From Bacteroidales bacterium (GTDB lineage Bacteria; Bacteroidota; Bacteroidia; Bacteroidales; UBA932): a DNA stretch of 64,000 bases. Positions 36,113 through 44,328 of this stretch are shown in pieces. The position numbers and the translations under genes were made by a program. The DNA lies in the NCBI GenBank assembly GCA_016281015.1, contig JAEEHS010000007.1, positions 1 through 64,000 of the forward strand. Direction: 5' to 3'. Each line of letters starts with the position of its first letter. Within the stretch, counting starts at the first letter, position 1. The notes beneath the pieces were generated by a model. It saw only the letters and a list, made by a program, of their open reading frames with translations, was not told the origin of the DNA and did not search any database.

Positions 36113-37243
36113 TTAAATATCCTTGGTAAAGACACGCCGGCGGCGTTTGAATTCTTTCTCGTAAAGGTTCCACAGATTCTGGACCTTGTTGTTGGTCTCC
36201 ATTTCCGCATTGGATTCGCCATATTTGAATCCGCCCTCGATCAGGCTTGGAATCAAGTCGTTGAACAGCAGGGCATGGACCCCGCGGTTGCGCCACTCGG
36301 GATCGACGGCAATCAGCATCATTTCCAGCGCCTCCTCGTGCTTCAGATACATGGAGCGGATGAGATACCACCATCCCAGCGGGAAGAGATAGCCGCGGCC
36401 TTTCTGGACGGCATGGGCGATGGAGGGCATATTCACGGCCAGGGCAATCAGTTTTCCATCCTTGTCTTCGACCAGCGTGACATATTTCAAGTCCAGCAAG
36501 CTCAGGTAGGTCTTGACATACTGGTCAATCACTTCGTCCGGAAGTACCGTATAATCAAACAGTTCGCAATACGTCCGGTTCACCAGGTCGAAAATTTTCC
36601 GGCCATAGTGCTCGTGCAGGACCTCGCGCTTGTTGATCTTCCGGAGACGGACACCGTAGCGCTCTTTCAGGATGCCGCAGGCCCTGACGACTTTGTCGGG
36701 GACCTGAGCGGGAACATAGACCCGGTATTCCAGCCAGTCGTTCGCCTTCCCGAAGCCCATCGCCTCGAAATGGGCGCCATAATAGGGGTAATTGTATTTC
36801 AGCGCATAGGAGGAGATGTCGTCAAAACCTTCGATGACACAGCCTTCGTTGTCAAAATCCGTAAAGCCCAGGGGGCCGGTGATCCGGGTCATGCCATGCG
36901 CTTTTCCAAAAGCGATCACCGCCTCGATCAGAGCCTGGGAAACCTCGCGGTCATCGATGAAATCGATCCAGCCGAACCGCACCTCGGCCTGCTTCCAGTG
37001 TTCATTGGCAATCCGGTTGATAATCGCCACGACCCGCCCGGCGAGTTTTCCGTCCTTGTAGGCCAGGAATCTCGCGGAAAGGGAATAGTTGCCCATCGGG
37101 TTTTTCTTCGGATTGAGCGCCGTCATTTCATCCGAAAAGAGGCTGGGAACAAAATAAGGGCAGTCTTTATAAAGTTCCAAGGGGAACTTGACAAAGCGGC
37201 GGAGATCCCGTCGCGATTGAACTTGTTTGATGGTTACAGCCAT
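36113..37243 (-). CDS. GNAT-like acyltransferase family protein, unknown substrate
   Basis: The 376-aa product resembles a Bacteroidota-wide family carrying a GNAT fold. The acetyl-CoA-type region is near the C-terminus (MLIAVDPEWRNRGVHALLFNDLI). The N-terminal half contains FVKFPLELYKDCPYFVPSL and GPLGFTDFDNEGCVIEGF. No signal peptide is seen. The substrate is unknown. The ATG at 37243 follows a well-formed promoter by 24 nt. It forms a two-gene unit with rarA (5-nt gap); no functional link is evident. Confidence 0.75.
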   Translation of the reverse strand: MAVTIKQVQSRRDLRRFVKFPLELYKDCPYFVPSLFSDEMTALNPKKNPMGNYSLSARFLAYKDGKLAGRVVAIINRIANEHWKQAEVRFGWIDFIDDREVSQALIEAVIAFGKAHGMTRITGPLGFTDFDNEGCVIEGFDDISSYALKYNYPYYGAHFEAMGFGKANDWLEYRVYVPAQVPDKVVRACGILKERYGVRLRKINKREVLHEHYGRKIFDLVNRTYCELFDYTVLPDEVIDQYVKTYLSLLDLKYVTLVEDKDGKLIALAVNMPSIAHAVQKGRGYLFPLGWWYLIRSMYLKHEEALEMMLIAVDPEWRNRGVHALLFNDLIPSLIEGGFKYGESNAEMETNNKVQNLWNLYEKEFKRRRRVFTKDI

Positions 37244-37267
37244 TCTGTGTTTTTCGTTAAAGGTCCA

Positions 37268-37298
37268 CAAAGTTACATTTTTCCGCTCAAATAACAAA
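37268..37298 (-). promoter_or_regulatory. promoter of the GNAT-rarA unit
   Basis: The minus strand shows TTTG (37295-37298), a 19-bp spacer and TAACTTTG (37268-37275). The -33 TTTG touches the upstream operon's terminator stem. Confidence 0.72.
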
Positions 37299-37328
37299 AA
37301 ACCGGCCCGCCATCGGCAGACCGGTTTT
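37298..37328 (-). terminator. intrinsic terminator of the barrel-lipoprotein unit
   Basis: The 8-bp arms AAAACCGG (37298-37305) and CCGGTTTT (37321-37328) enclose an inner GCC/GGC pair. On the minus strand the stem is followed by further Ts. It lies 21 nt after the lipoprotein stop. Confidence 0.8.
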
Positions 37329-37348
37329 ATCATAAATGGGAAGCATCC

Positions 37349-38248
37349 TTATTGGGTCACAGGAACCAGCAGCAGTTGGACTGTTGCCTTGTACTCTTCT
37401 TCCTTCTTGGATACGCCGCTGGCGGCCAGTTCCACCAGGACGCGACCCTTCTGGATATCCAGAGAGATCTTGCCCTCGGCAGCGCCGTTGAAAATCGGGT
37501 TGTCACCTTCATCTTTGACATCCAGTTCATAAGCAAACTTACCGGCATTGTCGATGCTGAACTCACCCTTGTAAGCAGGCTTTCCGGTAAAGGTGATGAC
37601 GATGTTGCCAAAAGAGTCAAGCTCAAGGGTCTTGACGACATAACCGGTGAAATCATAGTCGAATTCCAGTTCGCCGGTATTCTTCATGTATTCAGCAATC
37701 TTCGGAAGGTCGCAGCCATCTTCGGAATGGGCGCCGGCGAGTTTGTCGTTGTTGGGAAGCTGGACGGAAATCGTGGTCTGTTTCACGGCGAACTTGCGGG
37801 CAATGCCGGTCAGAAGGACCGGGTTCGTCGTCATCTTGACTTTCGGAGTCGCGGTGGCGGTATAGGTCACGCCGTTGTGCTTGACCGTGACAGAGTAAAC
37901 GGGAGAGGCTTTCTTTTCCACAATCTCAACCTCGAACTGATCGACACCGTCCTTCATCGTCCACTTATTGGCATTCACCTCGACACAAGGACCGGAGTAG
38001 CAGGTCTTCTCGCCATTCTTCTCGGCCGTGATGGCGAGGGTATTGTCATCCGTACGGGTCACATCGGTGAAAATCTCGTCTTCGGGTTTCGGAGGAGTGG
38101 CCGGCTGGTCCAGCGTATAGGAGACCGCTTTCTCAGCAGTCGGGACCGGCTTGTTCAGGTCAACGACCGCAGCGTCGTCATTTTTCTTGTTGCAGGCAAG
38201 GGGAAGAAGGAGCATTGCCGCCGCGAGAATAACAAAATACTTTTTCAT
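37349..38248 (-). CDS. predicted lipoprotein of unknown function
   Basis: The 299-aa product has a lipoprotein signal with lipobox LPLAC (about residue 19) followed by NKKND. No membrane segment is seen after the signal, and the mature part is beta-rich and alternating in character. I recognise no domain. It is transcribed after the barrel gene (21-nt gap) and followed by a good terminator, so these two genes form a closed pair that may work together at the outer membrane. Confidence 0.6.
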   Translation of the reverse strand: MKKYFVILAAAMLLLPLACNKKNDDAAVVDLNKPVPTAEKAVSYTLDQPATPPKPEDEIFTDVTRTDDNTLAITAEKNGEKTCYSGPCVEVNANKWTMKDGVDQFEVEIVEKKASPVYSVTVKHNGVTYTATATPKVKMTTNPVLLTGIARKFAVKQTTISVQLPNNDKLAGAHSEDGCDLPKIAEYMKNTGELEFDYDFTGYVVKTLELDSFGNIVITFTGKPAYKGEFSIDNAGKFAYELDVKDEGDNPIFNGAAEGKISLDIQKGRVLVELAASGVSKKEEEYKATVQLLLVPVTQ

Positions 38249-38269
38249 AACGTTATGGTTTTTAATGAA

Positions 38270-39175
38270 TTAAATAATCTTGATAAAGAGGGAGAAACGC
38301 ATCATCGGTGCAATCGGAAGCTTGTTCAGCCAGGGATAAACCTTGTCTGCAATGCCCATCACCGAATCTTTATTATCCTGAGAGACCGATTCGAGGATAT
38401 TGGCGAGGTCATCCCGTTCTACGGAATACCAGTGCGCTTCGTCATAGGCTTCGAACTTGGAAGGGGAGTAGCCCATGACATTGACGGTATAATTGCCGCA
38501 ATAGATCACGCCGAGATCGAAATTGAACGAAACGCGGCTTCCGGCAAACGGACGGCCGAAACCGATGCCAAGATACGGGTAGACCGAAGGAAGTTTGGTA
38601 TTGGCCAGGGGCTTTCCCATGGCCAGGCTCGCACGGAGGTAGCCCTCCGTGTCCGTCGTAATGATATAACGCTGGTTGCCTTCGCTGTCCTTGACTTCCA
38701 GGCCGGTTTTTCCATAGTCGTTCTTTGCAGGGGCCCAGCTTCCACCGGTCTGATGCTCCAGCGGAACCGGCTGAGCGGTTGAAATATTGATCAGGCCGTC
38801 ATTTCCCTTCAATCCGAAATAGCCACCGGCAGTAATATGGAAATTGCCGCTGGAGAAAGGATAATAGTCCACGAGAAGGTGGATATTGTCAAAATTCGGA
38901 TGGACATTGAGGGAAATGTCGCCGTTTGCCCGATAGTTGTTCATCAATTTCACCTCATTCAGGGTGAAGGTCTTGGACTTGTAGGTATAGGGGACAAACG
39001 AGAAGCCGGCACGGACCTGAAGGAAAGAAAGATAGGGCTGAATCGCGAGGTCGACACCGACACCGTCCAGACCGAGTTCCGGTGCTACGCCGATATGGAT
39101 TCCATTATCTTGGGCATAGACTGCCTGGGAGAGAAAGAGGGCGCCCGAGAGGATTGCTGTCAGAATTTTTTTCAT
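38270..39175 (-). CDS. predicted outer-membrane beta-barrel protein
   Basis: The 301-aa product has a signal peptide (MKKILTAILSGALFLSQAVYAQ). Alternating strands with turns follow, including VAPELGLDGVGVDLAIQPYLSF, HLLVDYYPFSSGNFHITAGGYFGL and YLGIGFGRPFAGSRVSFNFDLGV. This matches small outer-membrane porin-like barrels of Bacteroidota; no specific family is recognised. It has its own strong promoter and precedes the lipoprotein gene. Confidence 0.65.
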   Translation of the reverse strand: MKKILTAILSGALFLSQAVYAQDNGIHIGVAPELGLDGVGVDLAIQPYLSFLQVRAGFSFVPYTYKSKTFTLNEVKLMNNYRANGDISLNVHPNFDNIHLLVDYYPFSSGNFHITAGGYFGLKGNDGLINISTAQPVPLEHQTGGSWAPAKNDYGKTGLEVKDSEGNQRYIITTDTEGYLRASLAMGKPLANTKLPSVYPYLGIGFGRPFAGSRVSFNFDLGVIYCGNYTVNVMGYSPSKFEAYDEAHWYSVERDDLANILESVSQDNKDSVMGIADKVYPWLNKLPIAPMMRFSLFIKII

Positions 39176-39203
39176 AAGTTTGTTTCTTCTTATATATCAG
39201 ATG

Positions 39204-39234
39204 CAAATTTAGCAAAAAAAAAGATAACTTCAAA
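39204..39234 (-). promoter_or_regulatory. promoter of the barrel-lipoprotein unit
   Basis: The minus strand shows TTTG (39231-39234), a 19-bp spacer and TAAATTTG (39204-39211), 28 nt before the ATG at 39175. Confidence 0.75.
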
Positions 39235-39259
39235 TCAATCATTTAAAAACTTTTCCATG

Positions 39260-40252
39260 TTACTTAACATAATATAAATTGTATAACAAATATTGGATAA
39301 AAGATTTTTTGTCCATTTGATCAAAATACTCTGATATCTTGTCCGGAACCCGCTCCTGAAGCGCCCGAGGCGTGTACGGGCATCCATTCAGTTGTATTTC
39401 CAGCGCAGCAGTCGAAACATTCCCGAGAAAATCACCGCTGAAACGTAGATCACTGATTCGGCCATTATTCACGGAAAAGTCGGCGCGGACCGTACCACAG
39501 TCGAATTTTTGGATGCAAGCGAAATCTGTCTTCGGAGAACGGCCGAAAATCCACGACTCGGAACGGAATTTCTCGGCAGATAGACGCTCAATTTCTTCCT
39601 TAGAAGTATCTGGAAGCACGATTTCGTCATCATTTTGGGCCAGAATCCGGTGTAAATCCTTCTGAAAATCCCTGATTGTCATCCCTTCGGGCAGATGATC
39701 TGCCAAATTGGCCACCCGGCTGCGGACAGAAGCAATCCCCGAGGTGGATAATTTACTTCCCGGCGTGCTTAATGCTTTTGTAAGTACCTCTATATCAACG
39801 CGAAACATTAATGTTCCATGGACCATCAAGCGGTCTTTCCAGAGGCGTTTGGCGTATCCCGAGCATTTGCGCCCATCCAGGAGGATATCGTTACGGCCAC
39901 TCATCTCTACCGGAAGGCCCATCTGACGGAGCGCATCCGCCACCAGACGGGCATAAGCCGGATAATCTCTCTCCAGGTCGCGGGTGCGGCCGACAATCGT
40001 GTAGTTCAGATTGCCGAGGTCGTGATAGACGGCTCCCCCGCCGGTTACCCGCCGCGCAAGCGCAATCCCCTGCTCTTCCAAATACGGAAGATTCACTTCC
40101 GCATAAGCGCTCTGGTTCTCCCCGATGATGACGGAAGGACGGTTCTGCCAAAGGTAGAACACGGGCTCCGGCACCTCGAAGCGTTCCAGCACATACTGGT
40201 CGAACGCCATGTTGTAGTGCGGATCCGTCGATGTGAGGGTCAAATACTTCAT
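39260..40252 (-). CDS. lplA: lipoate--protein ligase
   Basis: LplA attaches scavenged lipoate to the lipoyl domains of 2-oxoacid dehydrogenases or GcvH. The 330-aa product has the catalytic motif RRVTGGGAVYHDLGNLNYT, the region CSGYAKRLWKDRLMVHGTLMF carrying the adenylation lysine, and a C-terminal accessory domain. Its 3' half is visibly AT-richer than its neighbours. The ATG lies 7 nt after the -7 box. It is divergent from a secreted protein gene. Confidence 0.93.
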   Translation of the reverse strand: MKYLTLTSTDPHYNMAFDQYVLERFEVPEPVFYLWQNRPSVIIGENQSAYAEVNLPYLEEQGIALARRVTGGGAVYHDLGNLNYTIVGRTRDLERDYPAYARLVADALRQMGLPVEMSGRNDILLDGRKCSGYAKRLWKDRLMVHGTLMFRVDIEVLTKALSTPGSKLSTSGIASVRSRVANLADHLPEGMTIRDFQKDLHRILAQNDDEIVLPDTSKEEIERLSAEKFRSESWIFGRSPKTDFACIQKFDCGTVRADFSVNNGRISDLRFSGDFLGNVSTAALEIQLNGCPYTPRALQERVPDKISEYFDQMDKKSFIQYLLYNLYYVK

Positions 40253-40259
40253 CCATTCA

Positions 40260-40291
40260 CAAAGATACGCGAAAACTTTCTATCTTTGCAA
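40260..40291 (-). promoter_or_regulatory. lplA promoter, 7 nt from the start codon
   Basis: The minus strand shows TTG (40289-40291), a 21-bp spacer and TATCTTTG (40260-40267). The -33 region abuts the -7 box of the divergent gene. Confidence 0.62.
40281..40288 (+). promoter_or_regulatory. -7 box of the secreted-protein gene, 7 nt from the start codon
   Basis: TATCTTTG ends 7 nt before the ATG at 40296. No -33 TTTG is obvious; upstream sequence is the lplA promoter. Confidence 0.5.
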
Positions 40292-40295
40292 GTCC

Positions 40296-40967
40296 ATGTA
40301 CCGGAAATGGCTCATATTCTTCTGCCTTTCGCTGTTGTCCATGACGGCAGCGGCCCAGAGCGTCCTCCAGCTGAAGGAGGCCCGGATCAGCGTGAGAAGC
40401 GCCCGGGCCCGCCATCTGCTGCCGCATTACGGTCTTCCCGAGCGCGCGGACGGGCAGATGGACGGATTCATCCGCCTGCATCAAGGACGCTGGCAGGGGG
40501 CTGACACGCGGGAGGACCCGCCGAAATGGTACGCGCTGGACCTCCACCCCGATACGCTCCGCTGTCCCGAGCTGCTCGTCCCGGTCTGGGAAGAGGCCCG
40601 GAAATGGGCCGCGGAGAAGCCCCATTCCCCTACGACTGTAGTCTATGGACCCTGGCGGGACGGATGGTTCCTGGCTCTTTGCCGACGGACACAGAGCGCC
40701 CTCGGCTGGAAATCCATCGCCTTTATCGTTCCTGCGGCCGGCTGTCCGCCCGGCAGTGTCTACCAGGTCTCCGCATCTGTGAACCGGATCGAGGCACAAA
40801 GCGGCTACAACCTCTTCACCACCCTCCCCTCCCACCTCCAGGATATTGTCGAAGAGATGACTTCCGCTGAACTATTCTGTCCATTTCAGGAGTTTGATTC
40901 ACAGGAACTTCCAGAGCGTGACCTGGATCTGGAGTTTGACTATGAGCACGAGTATGACTTGGAGTAG
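40296..40967 (+). CDS. secreted protein of unknown function
   Basis: The 223-aa product has a signal peptide (MYRKWLIFFCLSLLSMTAAA). No known domain is recognised in the mature part. It contains Trp-rich stretches (KWYALDLHPDTLRCPELLVPVW, VYGPWRDGWFLALCRR) and ends in a very acidic tail (DLDLEFDYEHEYDLE). The ATG at 40296 starts the signal peptide. It precedes rlmD, which has its own promoter inside this gene's 3' end. Confidence 0.6.
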   Translation: MYRKWLIFFCLSLLSMTAAAQSVLQLKEARISVRSARARHLLPHYGLPERADGQMDGFIRLHQGRWQGADTREDPPKWYALDLHPDTLRCPELLVPVWEEARKWAAEKPHSPTTVVYGPWRDGWFLALCRRTQSALGWKSIAFIVPAAGCPPGSVYQVSASVNRIEAQSGYNLFTTLPSHLQDIVEEMTSAELFCPFQEFDSQELPERDLDLEFDYEHEYDLE

Positions 40968-40989
40968 TGGGGATTTCTTTGTATCTTTG
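40959..40989 (+). promoter_or_regulatory. rlmD operon promoter
   Basis: TTG (40959-40961), a 20-bp spacer and TATCTTTG (40982-40989) lie 21 nt before the ATG at 41011. Confidence 0.68.
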
Positions 40990-41010
40990 TAAGATTGAAC
41001 AGTAGAAATC

Positions 41011-42432
41011 ATGTCGAGACGACGCATAGACCTCCTGCTGGAGAACGTAAGCATTGAAGCCGTAGCGGCCGAGGGAAAAGCCCTCGCCCATGTGGACGGC
41101 ATGGTGGCGTTCGTGGATTTTGCCGTTCCGGGAGACGTGGTGGACATCCGGGTTCTCAAAAAGAAGAAGAATTACATGGAAGGTCGGATCGAACGACTCG
41201 TCTCCCCTTCCCCTGACCGTCTGGAACCCTTCTGTGCGCATTTCGGAGTCTGTGGGGGATGCCGCTGGCAGCCGCTCCCCTATCCGATGCAACTCGAGGC
41301 CAAGCGTCAGCAGGTCGAGGACCAGCTTGTGCGCATCGGGCATCTCAATGTCCCCGAAATCCGCCCGACCCTCCCTTCCGAAAAGACGCGTTATTACCGT
41401 AACAAGCTGGAATACAGTGCCTCTGCGAAGCGATGGGTCCTCAGCGGCGAGGATCCTGACGGTATTCCGGCCGAAGACAGAATGGGACTGGGGTTTCATG
41501 TCGGGAAGTTTTTCGACAAAGTACTCGATATCAAGCAGTGCCACCTCCAGCGGGAGCCCTCCAATGCCATTCGGCTCTTTATCAAGGACTTCTGCGTCTG
41601 CAACGGCTATCCGTTTTATGATATACGGGAGAACCGGGGATACTTTCGCGGCGTCTTTGTCCGGACCAACGAAGCGGGCGAGGTCATGCTCATCGTGTGC
41701 TTCGGCTATGAGGACAAAGAGCGGCGGGAAGCCCTGCTGGATGCCCTCCTCGCCCGTTTCCCGGAGATTGTCTCCCTGTATTACGTCGTCAATGAGAAAG
41801 TGAACGACTCCATCTCCGACCAGGAATGCATCCTCTATAAGGGCGAAAGCGCCATCTACGAGACCATGGAAGGACTTCGATTCCGCATCGGCCCCAAGTC
41901 CTTCTATCAGACCAATTCCCCGCAGGCTTACCGCCTGTACAGCGTCGCCCGCGATTTTGCCGCGCTGAGCGGCGTGGAAACCGTTTACGACCTCTACACC
42001 GGTACCGGGACCATTGCTCAGTTCGTCTCCGGGAAGGCCGCCAAGGTCGTCGGGATCGAATATGTTCCGGAGGCGATCGAGGACGCAAAGGCGAATGCCG
42101 AGGCCAATGGTATCCGGAACTGTGTTTTCTATGCCGGCGACATGAAAGATGTGCTGAACAGCCGCTTTATTGCGGAAAACGGCCGTCCGGATGTCGTTAT
42201 CCTGGATCCTCCGCGTGCCGGAATTCACCCGGACGTCGCAAAGGTCATCCTGGAAGCCGCCCCGGAGCGGATGGTCTATGTCAGTTGCAATCCGGCCTCA
42301 CAGGCCCGTGACCTGGCGGTTTTTGCCGCCGACTACGATATTACGGCCGTGCAGCCGGTCGACATGTTTCCACACACGATGCACGTCGAAAACGTTGTTG
42401 CGCTCCGTAGAAAAACAAAAGAAGAAGCATGA
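41011..42432 (+). CDS. rlmD: 23S rRNA (uracil-5-)-methyltransferase RlmD family
   Basis: RlmD methylates C5 of a uridine in 23S rRNA (U1939 in E. coli). The 473-aa product has a TRAM domain at the N-terminus and the iron-sulfur cysteines in CAHFGVCGGC. The AdoMet domain carries DLYTGTGTIAQF and LDPPRAGIHP, and the catalytic cysteine lies in YVSCNPASQARDL. Another uridine target within the TrmA/RlmC/RlmD group is possible. It overlaps the next gene by 4 nt. Confidence 0.92.
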   Translation: MSRRRIDLLLENVSIEAVAAEGKALAHVDGMVAFVDFAVPGDVVDIRVLKKKKNYMEGRIERLVSPSPDRLEPFCAHFGVCGGCRWQPLPYPMQLEAKRQQVEDQLVRIGHLNVPEIRPTLPSEKTRYYRNKLEYSASAKRWVLSGEDPDGIPAEDRMGLGFHVGKFFDKVLDIKQCHLQREPSNAIRLFIKDFCVCNGYPFYDIRENRGYFRGVFVRTNEAGEVMLIVCFGYEDKERREALLDALLARFPEIVSLYYVVNEKVNDSISDQECILYKGESAIYETMEGLRFRIGPKSFYQTNSPQAYRLYSVARDFAALSGVETVYDLYTGTGTIAQFVSGKAAKVVGIEYVPEAIEDAKANAEANGIRNCVFYAGDMKDVLNSRFIAENGRPDVVILDPPRAGIHPDVAKVILEAAPERMVYVSCNPASQARDLAVFAADYDITAVQPVDMFPHTMHVENVVALRRKTKEEA

Positions 42433-43385
42433 TACTGGATATTGTATGGCTGATCCTCGGGCTTGCCCTGATCGTCTACGGGGCCGACTGGCTGGTTGAC
42501 GGAGCATCTTCCCTGGCGCGAAGGTGGGGGCTCAGCGAATTTGTGATCGGACTGACCATCGTCGGCATGGGCACATCGGCCCCGGAGATGGTTGTCAGTG
42601 TGATCGGCGCCATTCAAGGCAACGCCGATGTCGCCGTGGGAAATGTTATCGGGTCCAATATCTTCAATGTCCTGCTGATTCTTGGTATCACCGCTCTGAT
42701 TCTCCCCATTCCGGTCACACGGGAAAACATCCGGCGGGACGTCCCGCTGAATCTCTTCGTGACGGGCCTGCTGATCCTTCTGGGCATGAAGCTGTCCATT
42801 TTCAGCATCGGAGAGAATCTGCTTTCCCGATGGGACGGGGCGCTCTTCCTGCTTCTTTTCATCGCCTATATGGTATTTTGCTTCCGCAGCGGGAAAACGG
42901 AGGAATCCTCTTCCGTTGATGTCCCCGGACGGAAACTATGGGTGTCCCTCCTGATGGTTGCCGGCGGACTGGGCGCGCTGATTCTCGGTGGCCGCCTTTT
43001 TGTTGATAACGCGACCGATATCGCCCGCCTCCTCGGCGTCAGCGACAAATTCATCGCCGTTACCATCCTGGCCGGCGGCACTTCCCTTCCGGAACTGGCC
43101 ACCTGCATCGCTGCGGCCATCAAGAAAAAAGGACAGTTGGCGCTTGGAAACGTCATCGGTTCCAATCTGTTCAATATCCTGCTGATTCTCGGCACTTCCG
43201 CCGTCATTACTCCGCTCTCTTTCCAGGACATCGACTGGGTGGACCTGAGCGCCCTCGCCCTGTCCGCCCTGTATCTGGGAACCAGCGTGATCGTCGGACG
43301 CCGCCGCGTGGTCGACCGCCTGGACGGTGTACTCTTTTTCCTGACCTGGATAGCCTATATGGCTTATTTGATTATTACGCTCTAA
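42429..43385 (+). CDS. calcium/sodium antiporter (YrbG/CaCA family)
   Basis: The 318-aa product has about ten membrane helices and two inverted repeats of the Na_Ca_ex domain. Each carries the alpha motif: GTSAPEMVVSVIGA with GNVIGSNIFNVLL, and GTSLPELATCIAAA with GNVIGSNLFNILL. Such proteins exchange cations, usually Ca2+ for Na+, at the inner membrane; ion specificity is not decided by sequence alone. It overlaps the rlmD stop (ATGA) and precedes the MscS-type channel by 1 nt. Confidence 0.92.
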   Translation: MILDIVWLILGLALIVYGADWLVDGASSLARRWGLSEFVIGLTIVGMGTSAPEMVVSVIGAIQGNADVAVGNVIGSNIFNVLLILGITALILPIPVTRENIRRDVPLNLFVTGLLILLGMKLSIFSIGENLLSRWDGALFLLLFIAYMVFCFRSGKTEESSSVDVPGRKLWVSLLMVAGGLGALILGGRLFVDNATDIARLLGVSDKFIAVTILAGGTSLPELATCIAAAIKKKGQLALGNVIGSNLFNILLILGTSAVITPLSFQDIDWVDLSALALSALYLGTSVIVGRRRVVDRLDGVLFFLTWIAYMAYLIITL

Positions 43386-43386
43386 G

Positions 43387-44325
43387 ATGATGATGAACCA
43401 TATCCTGCAGGCGGCAGCGCCTGAACAGATCGCCGGGCAGATGTCTGCGGACTCGCTGAAAGCCCATTCCATCCAGCTGGTGGATACTTTAAAAAACACG
43501 CCGCCCAATGAACTGCTCGCCCTTCTCGGACAGCAGGCCATCCAGTTCGGCCTGAAGGTGCTCGCCGCCCTGTTGATCTATCTGGTCGGCGCCTGGATGG
43601 TCAAACTGGTCCGCCGGATGCTGCGCCGCGGTTTTGAAAAGAAAAAGACGGAAAAGACCATTTCCGGTTTTGTGGAAAGTCTGGTGACCATCCTGCTCTG
43701 GGTTGTCATCATCGTCCTGACCATCAGCACCCTGGGAATCAATACCACTTCCCTGGCCGCCCTGCTGGCGGCGGGCGGCATGGCCATCGGTATGGCGCTG
43801 AGCGGCACGGTCCAGAATTTTGCCGGCGGACTGATGCTGCTGATTTTCAAGCCCTTCAAGGCCGGTGATTTCATCGAGGCGCAAGGTTTTTCCGGTTTTG
43901 TCAAGGAAATCAATATCGTGTCCACGAAACTGATCACGACCGACAACCGGCTCGTTATCCTGCCCAACGGCGCCCTGTCCAACGGCAATATCAACAACTA
44001 CAGCGCCCACCCCCTTCGCCGGGTCGACCTGACGATCAGCGTCAAGTACGGTACTGATGTCGCGGACGTGAAGGCAGCTGTCCTGGAAATCCTTTCGGAG
44101 AACCCGTCCGTTCTGAACGCCGGGACCCCGGGAGCGGCGGATCCTTTCGTAGCACTGATGGCAATGAAGGACAGCAGCGTGGAATTCGTGGTACGGGCCT
44201 GGGTCCAGGCGGGAGATTACTGGAGCACGTATTTCTCCCTCAATGAGGCAATCTACACGCTATTACCTGCGAAATATGGGATTCAGTTCCCGTTTCCGCA
44301 GCTCGACGTGCATATTCAAGCGTAA
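43387..44325 (+). CDS. small-conductance mechanosensitive channel (MscS family)
   Basis: The 312-aa product has three N-terminal membrane helices. TM3 is the Gly/Ala-rich pore helix (LAALLAAGGMAIGMALSGTVQNF), followed by the MscS beta domain (KPFKAGDFIEAQGFSGFVKEI). The C-terminal cytoplasmic vestibule ends normally. It would release solutes on hypo-osmotic shock. It follows the antiporter by 1 nt and its stop is only 3 bp from the convergent acyltransferase stop. Confidence 0.93.
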   Translation: MMMNHILQAAAPEQIAGQMSADSLKAHSIQLVDTLKNTPPNELLALLGQQAIQFGLKVLAALLIYLVGAWMVKLVRRMLRRGFEKKKTEKTISGFVESLVTILLWVVIIVLTISTLGINTTSLAALLAAGGMAIGMALSGTVQNFAGGLMLLIFKPFKAGDFIEAQGFSGFVKEINIVSTKLITTDNRLVILPNGALSNGNINNYSAHPLRRVDLTISVKYGTDVADVKAAVLEILSENPSVLNAGTPGAADPFVALMAMKDSSVEFVVRAWVQAGDYWSTYFSLNEAIYTLLPAKYGIQFPFPQLDVHIQA

Positions 44326-44328
44326 AGT

